Shown piece after piece: positions 52,957-55,780 of a stretch of 55,780 nt of DNA. The first letter of the stretch is position 1. Each line of letters begins with the position of its first letter. The stretch lies in the NCBI GenBank assembly GCA_020831635.1, contig JAFIGC010000020.1:1-55780 (forward strand). Reading direction: 5' to 3'. This stretch comes from Verrucomicrobiota bacterium. Lineage in GTDB: Bacteria; Verrucomicrobiota; Kiritimatiellia; SS1-B-03-39; UBA6053. A program made the position numbers and the translations under genes. The notes under the pieces were generated by a model. The model did not search any database. It was not told where the DNA came from and saw only the letters and a program-made list of their open reading frames with translations.

Positions 52957-54558
52957 ATGAATCCCTCTACCGGCATCGAGAAAGATCCTTCGCCCGCATC
53001 TCAGTCCAACGCATCCCCGGAAGTCAGCCAAAGCTGGAAAATTGTCGGAATGCATTTCCGATTGACCCAGCTTGTATTCGAAGATGGCACCGACACCGTC
53101 AATGAACTGGTTCACGAACGGGAATGGTTGTTGCATCCCCGGGAAACGCCTTGTTTGCACGGCAACCTGTTTTGCCTGGAAAATCTCTCGGAAGGCGGGG
53201 GGAGTTGGTTTGTGCAGCCCGCACCCTTGCCAGGGGCGCGACCAGGCGAGACCCCCTACGATTTTAGGATCTCGCTGAAAGAAAATCACGCCATGGTAGA
53301 GGTCACGCAAACACCGGGCGGGCATTCTTGGGAGCGTTTGGATTGGACGGGGGGCGATTTGGAGTGGACTCGAATCCTTCACGAGTGGCAACAAGGATTT
53401 CGTCCCGAAGCCGCCGTCCACCAAATTCCGGCCTTTTTGAGCAATACCTGGGGGGACCGTTCCCGGGATGGGCGCATGCGGGAAGACTTCATATTGACGG
53501 AAATCGAAGCCGCCGCCGAAGTCGGGGTGGACATTGTCCAGTTGGATGACGGCTGGCAACGCGGCATCACTTCGAACTCCGTTCACGCCGACCAGGGCGG
53601 GGTTTGGGAAGGTTTTTGGAACCAGAACCCGAAATTTTGGACCCCGCATCCCGAACGCTTTCCCCGTGGCTTGGAACCACTGGTGGAGGCGGCCCGAGCC
53701 CATGGCGTGAGGCTGGGCCTGTGGTTTGCCCCGGATTCTTGGAACGACTTTGTGCACTGGGAACGGGACGCCGCATGTGTGATCGATCTTCATCGCAGAC
53801 ATGGCATTTGTGCGTTCAAACTGGACGGGATCAAGGCCCACAGTGAGACCGCGCTCAAAAATCTGCGGGGTTTTGTGGCGCGGGTTTTGCATGAAAGCGG
53901 CGGAGAGGTTGTCTTCGATCTCGACATCACCGCCGAAACACGTCCCGGTTATTTCGGCATGATGAATTGCGGTCCGCTGTTTGTGGAAAACCGTTATACG
54001 GATTGGCATGTCTATTGGCCGCACCACACCCTGAGAACGCTTTGGAAACTCTCCAGATGGATCGATCCGCGCCGGTTGCGGATGGAATTTTTAAACCCCG
54101 AGCGAAATACCGGCCTCTATGGAGACGACCCGCTTGCGCCCGCGAAGTACAGACTTGATACGCTGTTCGCGAGCGTGATGTTCGCCAATCCATTGGGCTG
54201 GTTTGAGGTCAGCGGGCTTTCCAAAACCGCGCGCCGGGACCTTGGGGCAATCACCCGCGTCTGGAACGCGCATCGGGAGGCCCTGTTTGCGGGGGCAATC
54301 ATTCCGATTGGATCCTGTCCGACCGGGTACAATTTCAGTGGTTTTCTCAGCGTTCCCCGCGATGTGAAGGCCCCGGTTTACGTGGTGCTGTTTCGCGGGG
54401 ACACCCGGGAAGGCGAATTTTCAATCGAGTTGCCGGATGAAGTTGCCATGAACGGGAAACTAAAGATTTTGCATGGGGATGGGCATGCACAAATCTCTGG
54501 CAAACAACTCAAAGGTGAAATCGCGAGTCCCTTGGGCTTTGTCTTTGCGAGCAGTTAG
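52957..54558 (+). CDS. Alpha-galactosidase-like glycoside hydrolase (GH36-type)
   Basis: A 533-residue soluble enzyme with a TIM-barrel domain in the centre. It shows the GH27/GH36 pattern: NTWGDRS..GRM.EDFIL.EIEAAAEVGVDIVQLDDGWQRG near residue 170-200, GLWFAPDSWN, and FKLDGIK near 290, whose Asp is the likely nucleophile. The acid/base Asp should lie in DLDITAETR some 35 residues on. The C-terminus is beta-rich. GH36 enzymes hydrolyse alpha-galactosides or related sugars. No signal peptide, so cytosolic. The start at 52957 has AGGAGG 6 bases upstream. It is monocistronic. Confidence 0.8.
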   Translation: MNPSTGIEKDPSPASQSNASPEVSQSWKIVGMHFRLTQLVFEDGTDTVNELVHEREWLLHPRETPCLHGNLFCLENLSEGGGSWFVQPAPLPGARPGETPYDFRISLKENHAMVEVTQTPGGHSWERLDWTGGDLEWTRILHEWQQGFRPEAAVHQIPAFLSNTWGDRSRDGRMREDFILTEIEAAAEVGVDIVQLDDGWQRGITSNSVHADQGGVWEGFWNQNPKFWTPHPERFPRGLEPLVEAARAHGVRLGLWFAPDSWNDFVHWERDAACVIDLHRRHGICAFKLDGIKAHSETALKNLRGFVARVLHESGGEVVFDLDITAETRPGYFGMMNCGPLFVENRYTDWHVYWPHHTLRTLWKLSRWIDPRRLRMEFLNPERNTGLYGDDPLAPAKYRLDTLFASVMFANPLGWFEVSGLSKTARRDLGAITRVWNAHREALFAGAIIPIGSCPTGYNFSGFLSVPRDVKAPVYVVLFRGDTREGEFSIELPDEVAMNGKLKILHGDGHAQISGKQLKGEIASPLGFVFASS

Positions 54559-54595
54559 GCTGAGTACGAGAGGTCTGTTTGTGAGATAAGGATGA

Positions 54596-55244
54596 TCAAG
54601 AGCCAGCGTCCAATACCTTGGCCTCAAAAGCCTTTTTCTTTTCCTCCAACACCTCCAAAGAAAGTTCGGAAAGTGAATCCACGCTGGATTCTTCCAATCC
54701 AAGGATCGCTTGGCAGTTAAGAATGGCGCCGATCAGGCTACCCTTGTACAAACCTTCCCGCAGGCCTTCCAGTCGGCCTTCCAGTCGGCCTTCCAGTCGG
54801 CCTTCTTGAATATATTGTTCAGCAAGTGTCATGATATTATCCTTTAACGTAGAATCTTCAACATCCAGAATATGCGCTTCAATTTGCGCCTTGTCAAGAT
54901 CATCCATGGCGTGAAAAAAGTACTCGTAACAAACTCGAATTAAGGATTCATCGTGGGTGTGTCGCATGACATTGATCAGAAGGTGTGCTTTGATGCTCAA
55001 AGAGACAGTGCAGAAAAGCCGTGTCTTGCTCCAAGGGCACTGAGAAAAGCAAATCCGCAGCCTTTCCTTTCAGATGTTCATCCAAAAAATTGGAAGGCTG
55101 CAATGCCAAATCCTCCCATTGGATCCGCTCGCTCAATACGCGTGGCAGACACCCTTGGAAAAAGGAGGCCGCCAATGGAGGCTTCCCAAAGGTCCACCGG
55201 AAAAATTTGTCGTGGGGATTGCTCAAGTGTTCGGGTTCGCTCAT
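54596..55244 (-). pseudogene. Broken Rpn-family (PD-(D/E)XK) recombination-promoting nuclease gene
   Basis: Two overlapping frames carry its pieces. 55244-54948 has the start NPHDKFFRWTFGKPPLAASFFQ and FEHQSTPSDQ; 55000-54596 has the C-terminus with QEGRLEGRLEGRLEG. Intact Rpn/YhgA-like proteins are about 300 residues; here the middle of roughly 100 residues and the frame continuity are lost. Rpn proteins are mobile-element-like nucleases. Confidence 0.75.
54763..54805. repeat. 12-base tandem repeat (GGCCTTCCAGTC)
   Basis: Three full copies and a partial fourth encode the repeated GRLE units of the Rpn-like C-terminus. Not a CRISPR: no spacers. Confidence 0.8.
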
Positions 55245-55282
55245 GAAGTTCCGAATACAAAAGTATCGTTGTATTGCAAGGT

Positions 55283-55747
55283 TTAGGTGATGCTTTTGAT
55301 CGCTTCCAAAACTTTGGCGGGATGTGTTTCGGCGTTGGCGACTTTTTTCCAGTGCTTCACCACTTTGCCATCGGGGCCGATCAGTACGGTGGAGCGTATG
55401 GTGCCCACGGAGATTTTCCCATACATGTTTTTCTCGCCCCAGGCACCGTATGCGGTCATGACGGCTTTGTCCGCGTCACACAGCAGGGTGAAGGGGAGTC
55501 CGAATTTTTCGATAAAGGCTTGATGATCGCCGGCGGGATCGGGGCTGATGCCGAGGATCACGGCGTTTTGACTGTCAAAATCCGCCTGCAAATCCCGGAA
55601 TCCGCAGGCTTCCTTGGTGCAACCGGGGGTGTCGTCTTTGGGGTAAAAATACACGACCACGGCCTTGCCGCGATAATCGGACAGCTTGTGGTCGCCGCCG
55701 TGGGGGGGGGGGGGGGGGGTATCGGGGGGGTGGGTTGGGTACTGCAT
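55283..55747 (-). CDS. bcp: Peroxiredoxin, BCP/PrxQ type; N-terminus corrupted by a G run
   Basis: A thiol peroxidase that reduces hydrogen peroxide and organic peroxides using thioredoxin. The active site is DDTPGCTKEACGFRD with peroxidatic Cys43 and resolving Cys48, the 5-residue spacing of the BCP group. The rest is normal, with VVVYFYPKDDT and GKISVGTIRSTVLIGPDGKV. The first 20 residues are abnormal: an 18-base G run (read as poly-Pro on the minus strand) replaces the usual VGD.APDF...G start. No ribosome binding site is seen. Sequence error near the window's end is likely. Confidence 0.9.
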   Translation of the reverse strand: MQYPTHPPDTPPPPPHGGDHKLSDYRGKAVVVYFYPKDDTPGCTKEACGFRDLQADFDSQNAVILGISPDPAGDHQAFIEKFGLPFTLLCDADKAVMTAYGAWGEKNMYGKISVGTIRSTVLIGPDGKVVKHWKKVANAETHPAKVLEAIKSIT

Positions 55748-55780
55748 AGAAAAAATATGTTAGTACGGGAATTTTTTTTT

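Noticed and set aside
54763-54805. Regularly spaced repeats that might be a CRISPR
   Set aside because: 12-base units are contiguous, without spacers, and encode GRLE repeats of an Rpn protein.

Overview
This window comes from a moderately GC-rich Gram-negative chromosome (about 60% GC by eye). The best guess is the PVC group (Verrucomicrobiota, Kiritimatiellota or Lentisphaerota). The RAYT-type transposase fragment at the left end has the C-terminal sequence style I associate with that group. The envelope genes (LptF/LptG permease, Kdo/WaaP-like kinase, outer-membrane barrel protein) require an outer membrane. No rRNA, tRNA or CRISPR array was recognised. Both ends look like contig or window edges, and a long G run inside the last gene suggests poor sequence there.

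Layout. 1-10.8 kb: RAYT remnant, GT2 glycosyltransferase, a 34-codon histidine-phosphatase stump, methyltransferase, HtrA-like protease and xseB, ruvB, a 430-bp gap with a strongly self-complementary element, cysK with its terminator, a membrane phosphatase coupled to a secreted peptidase, an M28 peptidase and a CIA30-domain protein. 10.9-11.7 kb: a broken mgtE. 11.8-30.9 kb: the accessory centrepiece. It holds a three-gene exopolysaccharide operon on the minus strand (PilZ-glycosyltransferase, deacetylase-like protein, TPR/beta-barrel exporter). Divergent from it lie two tandem copies of a c-di-GMP regulatory cassette on the plus strand. Each copy has a REC-(GAF)-GGDEF-REC-HD-GYP protein and a PilZ protein with an unusual helical N-terminal domain. 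Only the first copy also carries a PAS-histidine kinase. An rnk gene sits between the copies.

30.9-42.5 kb is mostly housekeeping and envelope: M50-like protease with WaaP-like kinase, rpsT, then the minus-strand run olsB-like, plsC-like, folD, lptF/G; then a (p)ppGpp-hydrolase-like HD protein, a Met-rich secreted protein and mfd. 42.6-47.8 kb is a patchwork: a DUF4139 protein, a MITE-like inverted repeat, a signal-peptidase-like protein lacking the usual lysine, a toxin-antitoxin pair, and a pilin-tail protein. The same roughly 80-bp promoter-plus-start module precedes two unrelated genes there. 47.8-55.7 kb: GHL10-type glycosidase with an MBL hydrolase, a ferredoxin, a TIGR02757 protein, an alpha-galactosidase-like enzyme, a broken Rpn-family gene and bcp.

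How the genes may work together (inference): the PilZ domain on the glycosyltransferase makes polymer synthesis c-di-GMP dependent. The neighbouring regulators carry intact GGDEF and HD-GYP motifs, so they could both make and destroy that signal. The PilZ/helical-domain proteins may be extra c-di-GMP effectors acting on carbohydrate. Both deacetylase-like domains in the operon have altered catalytic motifs, so the polymer or its processing may differ from classical PNAG.
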